DNA from: Luteimonas deserti
GTDB taxonomy: Bacteria > Pseudomonadota > Gammaproteobacteria > Xanthomonadales > Xanthomonadaceae
Length of the DNA stretch: 33,517 nt
Reading direction: 5' to 3'
NCBI RefSeq assembly: GCF_013425765.1
Contig: NZ_JACCJZ010000002.1
Location: 1 to 33,517 of the forward strand
Made by a program: the position numbers and the translations under genes. Positions 18,145-25,673 of the stretch are shown one piece after another. Positions within the stretch are counted from its first letter, which is position 1. Every line of letters starts with the position of its first letter. Below the pieces are notes generated by a model, which was not told the origin of the DNA, ran no database searches, and saw only the letters and a program-made list of their open reading frames with translations.

Positions 18145-19260
18145 ATGACCGAATTCATTCCACCTGGCACGCGCTTCATCGATCTGCCCTCGCCGTTTCC
18201 GATGAAACGCGGCGGCGCGCTGGTCGGCGCGCGCATGGCCTACGAGACCTGGGGCACGCAGGACCCCGCCGGCGGCAACGCGATCCTGATTCTCACCGGC
18301 CTGTCGCCCGACGCCCATGCGCGCAGCCACGACGGCGATCCTGCGCCGGGCTGGTGGGACGCGATGATCGGGCCCGGACGGCCGATCGACACCGACCGCT
18401 GGTTCGTCGTCTGCGTCAACTCGCTCGGCAGCTGCAAGGGATCCACCGGTCCGGCGTCGACCGATCCCGAGACCGGCGCCGTCTACCGGCTGGGGTTTCC
18501 TGAGCTCTCGATCGAAGACGGCGCCGATGCCGCCGCGCACGTCGTGCGCGCCCTCGGCATCGGGCGACTCGCCTGCGTGATCGGCAATTCGATGGGCGGA
18601 ATGACCGCCCTGTCCCTTCTTGCACGGCACCCCGGCCTCGCGCGCGCCCACGTCAACATCTGCGGTGCGGCGCGCGCACTGCCCTTTTCTATCGCCATCC
18701 GCTCGCTGCAGCGCGAAGCGATCCGCCTCGACCCCGACTGGAACGGCGGCCGTTACGACGAGGCCACGTATCCCGAGAGCGGGATGCGCATGGCACGCAA
18801 GCTCGGCGTGATCACCTACCGCTCGGCCCTCGAGTGGGACGGGCGCTTCGGACGGGTCCGCCTGGAGTCGGATCGCCGCGACGACGACGACCCGTTCGGC
18901 CTCGAGTTCGAGGTGGAGAGTTATCTCGAGGGCCATGCCCGCCGGTTCGTGCGGCGCTTCGACCCCAACTGCTATCTCTACCTCAGCCGGTCGATGGACT
19001 GGTTCGACATCGGCGACAGCGTCGACGGCGACACCGCGGCGGGGCTGTCCGCGCTGCAGGTCGAGCGCGCCCTGGCGATCGGGGTGCAGACCGACATCCT
19101 GTTTCCGCTGCAGCAGCAACAGCAGATCGCCGAGGGGCTTCGCGCAGGCGGCGTGGACGCGAGCTTCCTGCCGCTCGCGTCGCCGCAGGGTCATGACGCC
19201 TTTCTGGTCGACATCGAGCGCTTCGGCCCGGCGGTGGGCGGCTTCCTCGACGCGCTTTGA
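18145..19260 (+). CDS. metX: MetX-family O-acyltransferase (serine or homoserine succinyltransferase)
   Basis: This 371-residue alpha/beta hydrolase-fold acyltransferase has a catalytic triad of S149 in the nucleophile elbow GNSMGGMTAL, D317 (TDILFP) and H350 (GHDAF). MetX enzymes activate homoserine for methionine synthesis. Characterised Xanthomonadales members of the family include serine O-succinyltransferases that feed cysteine synthesis. The elbow GNSMGG differs from the GGSMGG I expect in homoserine acetyltransferases, and the next gene is a cysteine dioxygenase-like cupin; both favour a sulfur/cysteine role. The substrate remains inference. An acidic run RRDDDDP (244-250) is unusual. 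The promoter is the TACACT just upstream, not the ccm operon promoter alone. Confidence 0.9.
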   Translation: MTEFIPPGTRFIDLPSPFPMKRGGALVGARMAYETWGTQDPAGGNAILILTGLSPDAHARSHDGDPAPGWWDAMIGPGRPIDTDRWFVVCVNSLGSCKGSTGPASTDPETGAVYRLGFPELSIEDGADAAAHVVRALGIGRLACVIGNSMGGMTALSLLARHPGLARAHVNICGAARALPFSIAIRSLQREAIRLDPDWNGGRYDEATYPESGMRMARKLGVITYRSALEWDGRFGRVRLESDRRDDDDPFGLEFEVESYLEGHARRFVRRFDPNCYLYLSRSMDWFDIGDSVDGDTAAGLSALQVERALAIGVQTDILFPLQQQQQIAEGLRAGGVDASFLPLASPQGHDAFLVDIERFGPAVGGFLDAL

Positions 19261-19292
19261 ACGCGTGGCCTGCAGCGGTGGACGGCAGCGGC

Positions 19293-19298
19293 TAGACT
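19293..19298 (+). promoter_or_regulatory. -10 box of the cupin dioxygenase, predicted leaderless
   Basis: TAGACT lies 7 nt before ATG 19306, again placing the start of transcription at the start codon. Confidence 0.45.
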
Positions 19299-19305
19299 CG
19301 TAGGC

Positions 19306-19908
19306 ATGATGTCCCGCGCTGCCGAAAGCCTGCCCGATGTCGCGTTCCCCGGCCGCGAACGCCTCGTCTCCGCGTTCGACGCCGCGGTCGCGCTGGGCGA
19401 CGGCCATGCGGTCACGGCGGCGCTGCGCGATGCCATGTGCGCGCTGATCCGAGATCCGTCGGTCCAGTTGCCGGCCTGCGTGCACACGCCGGTCGAGGGC
19501 CACTACGCGCGCCGTGAGCTCTATCGCAGCCCCCTGCACGGCTACAGCCTGGTCGCCATGACCTGGGCGCCGGGCCAGGGCACGCCGATTCACGACCACG
19601 ACGGCCTGTGGTGCGTGGAAGGCATCTGGCGCGGCGCGCTCGAGATCGCCCAGTACGCGCTGGTCGAACAGACCGACGACCGCGTCCGCTTCGTGGCCAG
19701 CAGCAGCATGCAGGCCGGTGCGGGGAGCGCCGGCAGCCTGATCCCGCCGCACGAGTACCACACCATCCGCAACGCCAGCCATGCGACCGTGGCGGTGTCG
19801 CTGCACGTCTACGAGGCGCCGATCGAGCGTTGCGCGCGTTTCGAGCCCGTCGGCGACGACTGGTACCGGCGGACCGAAAGTGCCCTTCCGGCCGACGCCG
19901 CGCGCTGA
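19306..19908 (+). CDS. Cysteine dioxygenase-family cupin
   Basis: This 200-residue cupin has the 3-His iron site expected for thiol dioxygenases: H96 and H98 in GTPIHDHDGLWCVEGIWRG and H152 in PPHEYHTIRNAS. C103 follows the HxH and may correspond to the cysteine that forms the Cys-Tyr cofactor in mammalian enzymes; this is uncertain. The expected reaction is O2-dependent oxidation of cysteine to cysteine sulfinate, or of 3-mercaptopropionate in the related MDO subgroup. The first ATG (19306) and the second (19309) are both possible starts. Its placement after the metX-like gene suggests a sulfur amino acid cluster, although it has its own -10 box. Confidence 0.83.
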   Translation: MMSRAAESLPDVAFPGRERLVSAFDAAVALGDGHAVTAALRDAMCALIRDPSVQLPACVHTPVEGHYARRELYRSPLHGYSLVAMTWAPGQGTPIHDHDGLWCVEGIWRGALEIAQYALVEQTDDRVRFVASSSMQAGAGSAGSLIPPHEYHTIRNASHATVAVSLHVYEAPIERCARFEPVGDDWYRRTESALPADAAR

Positions 19909-19924
19909 AGACGCCCCGGGGGTT

Positions 19925-20431
19925 TCAGCCGGCCTCGAGCAGCCGGGCCACTTCCACCCGCAATACGCGCCCGCCTTCGATCAGCCAGGCCCGGCCTTCG
20001 ACGACGATGCCGTCGCCGACATGGGCCTGCTCCACCAGCCGCTCGGGCACGGCGCCCCCCGATGCGGCATCGAAGCGCACGTCCTGCGGAATCCGTGACA
20101 CCGGCTGGACCGCCTCCGGCCGGACGGCCGGGGGATGCCCGTCGACGTTCGAGACCAGATAGCCGTTGGGGCACGGCGCACGCACGCAGCGGATATTGCT
20201 CAGGTGCACACGGAATACGCCTTCCGCGAGGCGGATCCGGCCCGAGGGCTGGCTGGGCACGCTTGCATCCAGCTCGCGTTCGGCGACGGGTTCGGCATCG
20301 ACCTGGCGCGGCGCGGCGCCCGAAGCGCAGGCCGCCAGGACGAGCACCAGGGTGCCGGCGACGATGCCGACGGCGCCGCGGCGCAGCGCCCTGGTCAACG
20401 GGGTTGCCGATCTCGTTCGCCGTGTGCGCAT
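19925..20431 (-). CDS. Putative lipoprotein with CxxxPCP motif
   Basis: This 168-residue protein has a twin-arginine-like basic N-terminus (MRTRRTRSATPLTRALRRG), a hydrophobic stretch and a lipobox VLAAC with lipidated C35. The mature part has the phrase IRCVRAPCPNGYLVSNVDG and ends with a beta-rich segment (VVEGRAWLIEGGRVLRVEVARL). I do not recognise a named family. GGAGG lies 5 nt before the ATG. It ends 16 bp from the convergent cupin gene. A partial promoter (extended -10 TGGCATGAT on the minus strand) may lie upstream, near 20470. Confidence 0.75.
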   Translation of the reverse strand: MRTRRTRSATPLTRALRRGAVGIVAGTLVLVLAACASGAAPRQVDAEPVAERELDASVPSQPSGRIRLAEGVFRVHLSNIRCVRAPCPNGYLVSNVDGHPPAVRPEAVQPVSRIPQDVRFDAASGGAVPERLVEQAHVGDGIVVEGRAWLIEGGRVLRVEVARLLEAG

Positions 20432-20538
20432 GAAAGCCTCCAGACCCCGGCATGCGCCGGCCCGCGGATCATGCCAGCGGTGATGTTCGGATTCCGCAAA
20501 ACCCCGGGGCGACGGCAGCAGCCAGGGAGTGATCCGCT

Positions 20539-20544
20539 ATACTC
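20539..20544 (+). promoter_or_regulatory. -10 box of tRNA-Leu
   Basis: TATACT lies 10 nt before the mature tRNA 5' end (20555), so transcription would begin around 20551. No clear -35 is seen. Confidence 0.6.
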
Positions 20545-20554
20545 CGCCTCCGCG

Positions 20555-20639
20555 CCGGAGTGGCGGAATGGTAGACGCAGCGGACTCAAAATCCGCCGCC
20601 CTTAAAAGCGTGCGGGTTCGAGTCCCGCCTCCGGTACCA
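20555..20639 (+). tRNA. tRNA-Leu (anticodon CAA)
   Basis: An 85-nt class II tRNA. The acceptor stem pairs GCCGGAG with CTCCGGT, followed by encoded ACCA. The D arm is GCG/CGC with GG in the loop. The anticodon stem GCGGA/TCCGC encloses CTCAAAA, so the anticodon is CAA, decoding UUG. A variable arm follows, and the T arm is GCGGG-TTCGAGT-CCCGC. The first acceptor pair is G1-U72, where G-C is usual. No integrase or attachment duplication is visible at its 3' end. Confidence 0.96.
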
Positions 20640-20706
20640 CGGTCCTGCCGCGCGCAGCGACCCGCAACGTTCCATCGACCGTCGGTCCTCTTGGCCAACA
20701 TCGCGC

Positions 20707-21507
20707 ATGTGCCTGATCGCCGTCGCCTGGAAGACCCGCCCCGACCTGCCGTTGGCCCTGATCGCGAACCGCGACGAATGGCACGCGCGCCCGACGGCGC
20801 CGGCCGGTGTCGACCCCGGGGCGCCCGATGTCCGGGGCGGACGCGATCTGGAACAGGGCGGAAGCTGGCTGCAGGCCTCCTCTCGCCGGCGTCTGGCCGC
20901 GGTCACCAACGTCCGTACGGGTGGGGTGCCCGGACGCGCAGCGCGCTCGCGCGGTTGGCTCGTCCGCGAGTTCGTACGTGGTGCGCTTCCGGCGCCGGCA
21001 TTCGCCCGGGCCCTTCAGCCCTTAGCCGGCGACTACGGCCCGTTCAATCTTCTGCTCTGGGACGGCGACGCGTTGTGGCATGCGAGCAACTCCCCCGGCT
21101 TTGTCGCGCACCCGGTGATGCCGGGCCTGCACGCCATGTCGAACGGCGCCTTCGATGCGCCCTGGCCCAAGAGCGCCGCCGCGACCGGCATCCTCGACCG
21201 CTGGCTGCAGGCGCAGCCATCACGGGACGATGCCGCGGGCACGCCGCTCGCACCTTCGGGATTCGCGCCGCTGTTCGAGGGCCTGCGCGACACCCGTCCG
21301 GCGCCCGCTGCCTCCCTGCCCGATACCGGAATCGGCCCCGCGCTCGAGCGGCGGCTCTCGCCGGTGTTCATCGAGGATGCGGACTACGGCACCCGGTGCA
21401 GCACTGTCGTGATGGCTGGGCACGCGGAGCTGGTGCTGGTCGAACGCCGCTTCGCGGCGTCCGGCAGGCCCGACGGCGAGAGCATCCTGCAGCTCGGGAT
21501 GCACTGA
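20707..21507 (+). CDS. TANGO2/NRDE-family protein
   Basis: This 266-residue member of the NRDE (TANGO2, formerly DUF833) family starts MCLIAVAWKTRPDLPLALIANRDE. Family hallmarks are Cys2, exposed after removal of Met, and the NRDE motif at 21-24. Internal blocks GGRDLEQGGSWLQ, AAVTNVR and HAMSNGAFDAPWPK also match. Human TANGO2 is linked to lipid and heme handling; the bacterial role is not established. It follows the tRNA by 67 bp. The hydrolase-like Ntn fold is family knowledge, not seen directly. Confidence 0.9.
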   Translation: MCLIAVAWKTRPDLPLALIANRDEWHARPTAPAGVDPGAPDVRGGRDLEQGGSWLQASSRRRLAAVTNVRTGGVPGRAARSRGWLVREFVRGALPAPAFARALQPLAGDYGPFNLLLWDGDALWHASNSPGFVAHPVMPGLHAMSNGAFDAPWPKSAAATGILDRWLQAQPSRDDAAGTPLAPSGFAPLFEGLRDTRPAPAASLPDTGIGPALERRLSPVFIEDADYGTRCSTVVMAGHAELVLVERRFAASGRPDGESILQLGMH

Positions 21508-21517
21508 TCCGACGGCA

Positions 21518-22021
21518 TCAGGGCGACGTCGCGGTGCAGCGCACCGGAGCGTCGTTCTCCAGCGCCTGCTCCCAGCCGTTCGGACTGCGCGTCGCGACGG
21601 TGTTGTTGATGCAGCTTTCGCTCGCCCCGGCCTGGCGCGCGACCACCGGACCGGGGAGCGAGCGACCGGCGTCTGTTGCCGGCGGGTCCGGAACGGCGGA
21701 CACGGCCGGTTCGGCGACGTCGGGGGACACCACGAGCGGCTCGGGAGCGGGGGCGGCGCCGACGACGGCACTGTCCGGCGTCGGTGCAGCGACCGGCGCC
21801 GGCAACGGCTCGACCGGTGTCACCACGGCGTCCACCGGCATCGGCACCGCGGGCGCGGCGGCTTCGGGCGAGGTCGTTGCCGCGACCTCGGGGCCGGAGC
21901 GCGGACCCACCAGGCTCCCGACCCAGCCGGCGGCGAGCTGGCCTACGAAGACCGCCAGCGCGATCGGAAGAAACAGGGCCCAGGGCGAGCGGCCCTCGGC
22001 GTAGCGGTACGGCTCATGCAT
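21518..22021 (-). CDS. Ala/Pro-rich single-pass membrane protein
   Basis: This 167-residue protein is of unknown function. A short cytoplasmic N-terminus (MHEPYRYAEGRSPWALFL) leads into a membrane segment (PIALAVFVGQLAAGWVGSLVG). A disordered Pro/Ala/Val-rich stretch of about 90 residues follows, then a conserved-looking C-terminus with two cysteines (ESCINNTVATRSPNGWEQALEN, VRCTATSP). The two cysteines could form a periplasmic disulfide. It converges on the TANGO2 gene with a 10-bp gap. Coding is supported by the coherent membrane segment and C-terminal block. Confidence 0.68.
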   Translation of the reverse strand: MHEPYRYAEGRSPWALFLPIALAVFVGQLAAGWVGSLVGPRSGPEVAATTSPEAAAPAVPMPVDAVVTPVEPLPAPVAAPTPDSAVVGAAPAPEPLVVSPDVAEPAVSAVPDPPATDAGRSLPGPVVARQAGASESCINNTVATRSPNGWEQALENDAPVRCTATSP

Positions 22022-22166
22022 GGCTGTGTCCCGTCGGTGAGCGCGACGTGCCGTGTGCGGACCGCGCGCGGCATCGCCAGTCGCGGCAGCCTACACCCGG
22101 GGTCCGTGAGGGTCCGTCGAGTCGACACGTGCCGTACCGGAATCACCCGCGCGCGGAAAACCGGGC

Positions 22167-22613
22167 TCAGGCTGAGGGCCAGGGCCACCAGCCCCGCCCG
22201 GTCAGCGCGTAGCGGTCGGCAGCGCGCTCGAACCGGTTGCGCACGCTGACACCGCCACACGCCAGGTACAGCGGCAGGAACAGCGGACCCAGCACCATGT
22301 ACTGGTAGACGTGGGCGCGTTCGTGATCCGCCAGGCGGATCACCGCGTCCACGCACAGGCCGGCGCGGTGCGCATACGTGGTGCAGCCGGTATCGAGCGA
22401 AGCACCCGTATGCAGGATCACGTTGCCGAAGGTGATCGCGCCGCCCGGCCCCCAGGGCCAGCGCTCGAACACCAGGGCCAGATCCGCCGCGCGCCAGTGC
22501 GGGCGGGCACCGAACACCGTCCCCGCCAGCCCCGCGACGACGCCGAGCACCGTATTGGGCAGGGTCCACAGCGCGCCGGCCATCAGCGCAGCGCGGTGCA
22601 CGATCCGCCTCAC
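22167..22613 (-). CDS. Small membrane protein with HExxH motif
   Basis: This 148-residue protein starts at GTG 22613, overlapping the PspC gene stop as GTGA. A membrane segment lies at 10-34 (LMAGALWTLPNTVLGVVAGLAGTV). The motif ADHERAHVYQY gives H97-E98-x-x-H101, followed by a hydrophobic stretch (MVLGPLFLPLYLACGG) and FERAADRYA with E129 and D133. HExxH plus a downstream ExxxD is the zinc-ligand pattern of gluzincin peptidases such as M48, but this protein is far shorter. I do not recognise the family. It is either a minimal metallopeptidase or a non-catalytic relative. It is the last gene of the phaE-phaC-PspC run. Confidence 0.78.
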   Translation of the reverse strand: MRRIVHRAALMAGALWTLPNTVLGVVAGLAGTVFGARPHWRAADLALVFERWPWGPGGAITFGNVILHTGASLDTGCTTYAHRAGLCVDAVIRLADHERAHVYQYMVLGPLFLPLYLACGGVSVRNRFERAADRYALTGRGWWPWPSA

Positions 22614-22813
22614 TCCTCGCCTTCGGGCATCAACAACCAGAGCAGTAGATAGACGAGCAGCCCGGGAAACGCCGCCGAAACCACCGACAGCACGACGAAG
22701 ACGGCGCGCACCAGTGTGGGATTGGCATCGAACCGGCGCGCGACCCCGCCGAGGACGCCGGCGAGCACCCGGTCCTCACGCGTGCGGCTGAGTGTCGGAA
22801 TGCGCGCGGACAT
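22610..22813 (-). CDS. PspC-domain membrane protein
   Basis: A 67-residue protein consisting of one PspC domain: REDRVLAGVLGGVARRFDANPTLVRAVFVVLSV, then a membrane helix (FPGLLVYLLLWLLMPEGEE). PspC domains occur in phage-shock/envelope stress proteins. It lies 5 bp after phaC and overlaps the next gene by 4 bp, so it belongs to the PHA synthase operon. Its ATG 22813 is the natural start because the domain begins at once. Confidence 0.9.
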   Translation of the reverse strand: MSARIPTLSRTREDRVLAGVLGGVARRFDANPTLVRAVFVVLSVVSAAFPGLLVYLLLWLLMPEGEE

Positions 22814-22818
22814 GACGG

Positions 22819-23886
22819 TCAGGCGCGCTGCGCCAGCCAGTCGTGGATCGCAGACGGCACCTGCGTCTGTGCCCGGCCCGACACGTAGATGCCGATATGG
22901 CCGCCACGGAACGAAAGTTCGGAATAGTCCTGCGTCCCCACGAGGCCGCGCAGCGCCCGCGAAGCATCCGGCGGCACCAGATGGTCCTGCTCGGCGAAGA
23001 TGTTGAGCACCGGCATCTCGACCATGCCGAGGTGCACCTCCTGCTCCCCGATCACGATGCCACCGTTGACGAAGCCGTTCCCCTGGTAGAACTGGCGGAT
23101 GTACTGACGGAAGGCCTCGCCTGCCTGGTCGGGCGAGTCGAAGATCCACTTCTCCATGCGCAGGAAATCCTCCATCGCCTTGGCGTCGTCGAGGATGTCG
23201 ATCATCCCCACGTACTTCTGCACCAGCAGCCGCCACGGTTTCAGCGTGAGGTAGCAGGCATTCATCATGTCCGCCGGCACGTTGCCCAGCGTATCGACGA
23301 ACAGGTCCACGTCGAGCTCGCGCGTCCAGTGCGAGAGCATGTTGCCCTCGGTGTGGAAATCCACCGGCGTGACCATGGTGACGAGGTTGCGCACCTTGTC
23401 CGGATGCAGCGCGGCGTAGCTCAGCGCGAAGGTGCCGCCCTGGCAGATCCCGAGCACGTTGATCGCCGGCAGGCCGCCGCTGCGCCGGAGGTGATCCACC
23501 GCTCCCCCGAGAAAGCGCTCGATATAGTCCTCGAGCGTGAGGAACCGGTCCGAACGGTCCGGGTATCCCCAGTCGAGGATGTACACGTCCTCCCCGCGAT
23601 CGAGCAGTCCCTTCACGATCGACCGGTCCGCCTGCAGATCCACCATGTACGGCCGGTTGACCAGCGCATAGGCGATCAGCAGCGGTACCCGCGCCGTCGG
23701 CGCCTTCTCGCCGATGTAGCGGTAGAGCACGACCTTGCCGTCGCGCCAGACTTCCTGGCGGGTGGTGGCGCCGTAGTCGAAATTGCCGACGTCGCGCAGG
23801 GTGCGCGGCGCGGCGCCGAGCTTGCGCTGGAGGCGCATCACGTCCTCGGCGATGCGTTGCGGGGTGATCTGCAGCGGTGCGGACAT
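22819..23886 (-). CDS. phaC: Class III PHA synthase subunit PhaC
   Basis: This 355-residue catalytic subunit polymerises (R)-3-hydroxyacyl-CoA into polyhydroxyalkanoate granules with PhaE. The lipase-like box GICQGG carries the nucleophile cysteine (C149). Catalytic Asp and His are expected in AEQDHLVPP and RGGHIGIYVS. The length of about 355 and the adjacent phaE mark class III. It follows phaE with 1 nt between stop and start, so translation is coupled. Confidence 0.95.
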   Translation of the reverse strand: MSAPLQITPQRIAEDVMRLQRKLGAAPRTLRDVGNFDYGATTRQEVWRDGKVVLYRYIGEKAPTARVPLLIAYALVNRPYMVDLQADRSIVKGLLDRGEDVYILDWGYPDRSDRFLTLEDYIERFLGGAVDHLRRSGGLPAINVLGICQGGTFALSYAALHPDKVRNLVTMVTPVDFHTEGNMLSHWTRELDVDLFVDTLGNVPADMMNACYLTLKPWRLLVQKYVGMIDILDDAKAMEDFLRMEKWIFDSPDQAGEAFRQYIRQFYQGNGFVNGGIVIGEQEVHLGMVEMPVLNIFAEQDHLVPPDASRALRGLVGTQDYSELSFRGGHIGIYVSGRAQTQVPSAIHDWLAQRA

Positions 23887-23887
23887 G

Positions 23888-25615
23888 TCAGCGCTTCCGT
23901 CGACCGGACGCGCCGGTCTTCATCGGTTCGGGGGCCTTCGGGATCGGCGAGACGAACCCGAGGTTGGGCAGGCGCCCGACGCGCGCAGGCGACGGCGCCG
24001 CCGTGCGCACGGCACGTTTCTTCGCCGCCTGCTTCGGCGCGGTCCCACGGCCGGACGACGCGCGACTGCGACCGGGGCGCTGGGTCACGCGCGCGCCGGC
24101 GACCGCATCACGGCGGGAGGTCGCTGCCGCGACGGCCGTGCCTCTCGGCACCGCGCCGGCCTGCTTCGACACACGCGTGCGCCGTTCCGGTGCAGCGCGC
24201 TTGGCGGCCGTCTTGCGCGCGCTCTTCGATGCGGGACGCACGCGCTCGCCGGCGGTATCCGGCGCGCCGCGCGGCTTGGCCGACGTCGTCGTCTTGCGCG
24301 CGGCCCGCTTGCCCGTTTTCGTCCCCGAGCCGGCCCGCGCCGGCTTCTTCGCGGCCGAAGCGCGTGCGGCGGTGGCCGCGGCCTTGCGCCCCGGCTTGCC
24401 GCTGTCCGTCGTGGCCGCCCGCGTTCCACCGCTGGTGGAGACGACGGTGCGCGCAGGACGCTTGCGGGGTACGGAGGCCGTCTTCGCCCGCCGGGCGCCG
24501 CGGCGCGACCCCGTTGCCGGGCCGGGGGACGCGGTTGCGGTTGTTTCCGCAGATGGCGGCGCTGGCGTCGCGACCACCCTGGTCGGGCCCGAACGCGTGC
24601 GCGCGGGTGTGGTGCTTGCGCGTGCAGCGCGGTCCGGATCGGCCGCCTCGCCGCCTTCGATCGCGTCCATGCGGTCGCGCATGCGACGCAGCGCACGTTC
24701 GAGTTCCGCCACCTTTCGATGCGCGCCGTCGAGTTCGGTGCGCGTCGGCAGGTCGAACATCCGGCAGACCTGTTCGATCTCGCGCTGTACGGCCTGACGC
24801 AGGCGCATCTGGCCGTCGACCATCTGCGCATACGCCGTGCGGAACGGCGGCGACATCGCCACCTCGGCATAGGCGTCTTCGGCAGCGTCGATCCACAGAT
24901 CGAACAGTGCGCGCGGCGAGTCCACCGGCTGGGCGGCCGTGCCGCGCTCGCGCAGCCGACGTTCGAAATGAGCGAACGCGCCCTGCGACGCCTGCTGCAA
25001 CAGACCCTGGAATGCCTGCTGGCTGCCCTGGTAGTCGGCGAAGGCGCGCGCGAGCGTCTGCCAGCGTTCCTGGTGCTCGCGCGCCAGACCGACGGTGGGC
25101 AGGCTCGACCAGTCGCGGCCCTGCCCCTCCATGCCGGAGAACAGCGGCGAAAGACGTTGCACCCAGGTCTCCCATCCTTCCAGTCCCGGCCCCTGCACGC
25201 CCGACATCATCTGCGCGAACGGATTGGCCGCGGCCCCGCCGAGTGCCTCGCGCCACGCGCGTACGACGGCCTCGGGCGCAGGCGCCTCGCCGGCGAAGCG
25301 GTTCGCGAGTTCCTGGATCTGGGTCCACCACTGCTGGGCCTGCCCGTTGAAGCGGATCGCCACGTCGTCGAAACCACCGCGCTGCGGTGCCGCCTGCTGC
25401 TGCCACCAGTCGACCATCGATTGCCAGGGACCCTGCGGCGGAGCGAAGGCGCCGAAACCGCCGAACGCCGCGGGCCCCGGCGCGCCGGGCATCGCCGATG
25501 CGGATGCGCCCGGCATCGTGCGCTGCAGGGCGTCCTCCCACGCACTCCAGACCTGGCGTGCGAGACGTTCGAGTTCCGCGCCCGGCATTGCCGGACCCTG
25601 CGCACCGTTGGCCAT
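23888..25615 (-). CDS. phaE: Class III PHA synthase subunit PhaE with long basic tail
   Basis: This is a 575-residue protein. Residues 1-325 are a PhaE domain (for example EGWETWVQRLSPLF, HQERWQTLARAFADYQ, DLWIDAAEDAYAEVA, EIEQVCRMFDLPTRTELD, then coiled coil KVAELERALRRMRDRMDAIE). PhaE activates PhaC. Typical PhaE proteins are about 320-370 residues; this one adds about 245 residues of Ala/Lys/Arg/Thr-rich low-complexity sequence (AAKKPARAG, KRAARKTTT, KSARKTAAKRAAPE), like histone H1 or the PhaF phasin tail. The second of two adjacent ATGs is chosen because AGGAG is then 6 nt away. No frame change is needed to read through the tail. Confidence 0.92.
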   Translation of the reverse strand: MANGAQGPAMPGAELERLARQVWSAWEDALQRTMPGASASAMPGAPGPAAFGGFGAFAPPQGPWQSMVDWWQQQAAPQRGGFDDVAIRFNGQAQQWWTQIQELANRFAGEAPAPEAVVRAWREALGGAAANPFAQMMSGVQGPGLEGWETWVQRLSPLFSGMEGQGRDWSSLPTVGLAREHQERWQTLARAFADYQGSQQAFQGLLQQASQGAFAHFERRLRERGTAAQPVDSPRALFDLWIDAAEDAYAEVAMSPPFRTAYAQMVDGQMRLRQAVQREIEQVCRMFDLPTRTELDGAHRKVAELERALRRMRDRMDAIEGGEAADPDRAARASTTPARTRSGPTRVVATPAPPSAETTATASPGPATGSRRGARRAKTASVPRKRPARTVVSTSGGTRAATTDSGKPGRKAAATAARASAAKKPARAGSGTKTGKRAARKTTTSAKPRGAPDTAGERVRPASKSARKTAAKRAAPERRTRVSKQAGAVPRGTAVAAATSRRDAVAGARVTQRPGRSRASSGRGTAPKQAAKKRAVRTAAPSPARVGRLPNLGFVSPIPKAPEPMKTGASGRRKR

Positions 25616-25640
25616 CATCCACTCCTGCCGCGATCGACCG

Positions 25641-25646
25641 ATCATA
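25641..25646 (-). promoter_or_regulatory. Extended -10 promoter of phaE
   Basis: TATGAT on the minus strand is preceded by TGG, giving the extended -10 TGGTATGAT. The start site would fall near 25634, leaving a leader of about 20 nt with the AGGAG ribosome site. Confidence 0.55.
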
Positions 25647-25673
25647 CCAACAGCGCGCGACGTGCCTGCGCAC

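Noticed and set aside
17365..19806. An 813-codon minus-strand open frame opposite ccmI, the metX-like gene and the cupin
   Set aside because: It spans three clearly coding plus-strand genes and reads as His/Arg/Asp-rich nonsense.
20555..20706. tRNA-Leu as an integration site for a mobile element
   Set aside because: No integrase, no repeat of the tRNA 3' end and no change in gene content is seen on either side in this window.
22843..25350. An 835-codon plus-strand open frame opposite phaC and phaE
   Set aside because: It has no recognisable domain and changes composition exactly where the phaC/phaE boundary lies on the other strand, as expected for an antisense shadow.
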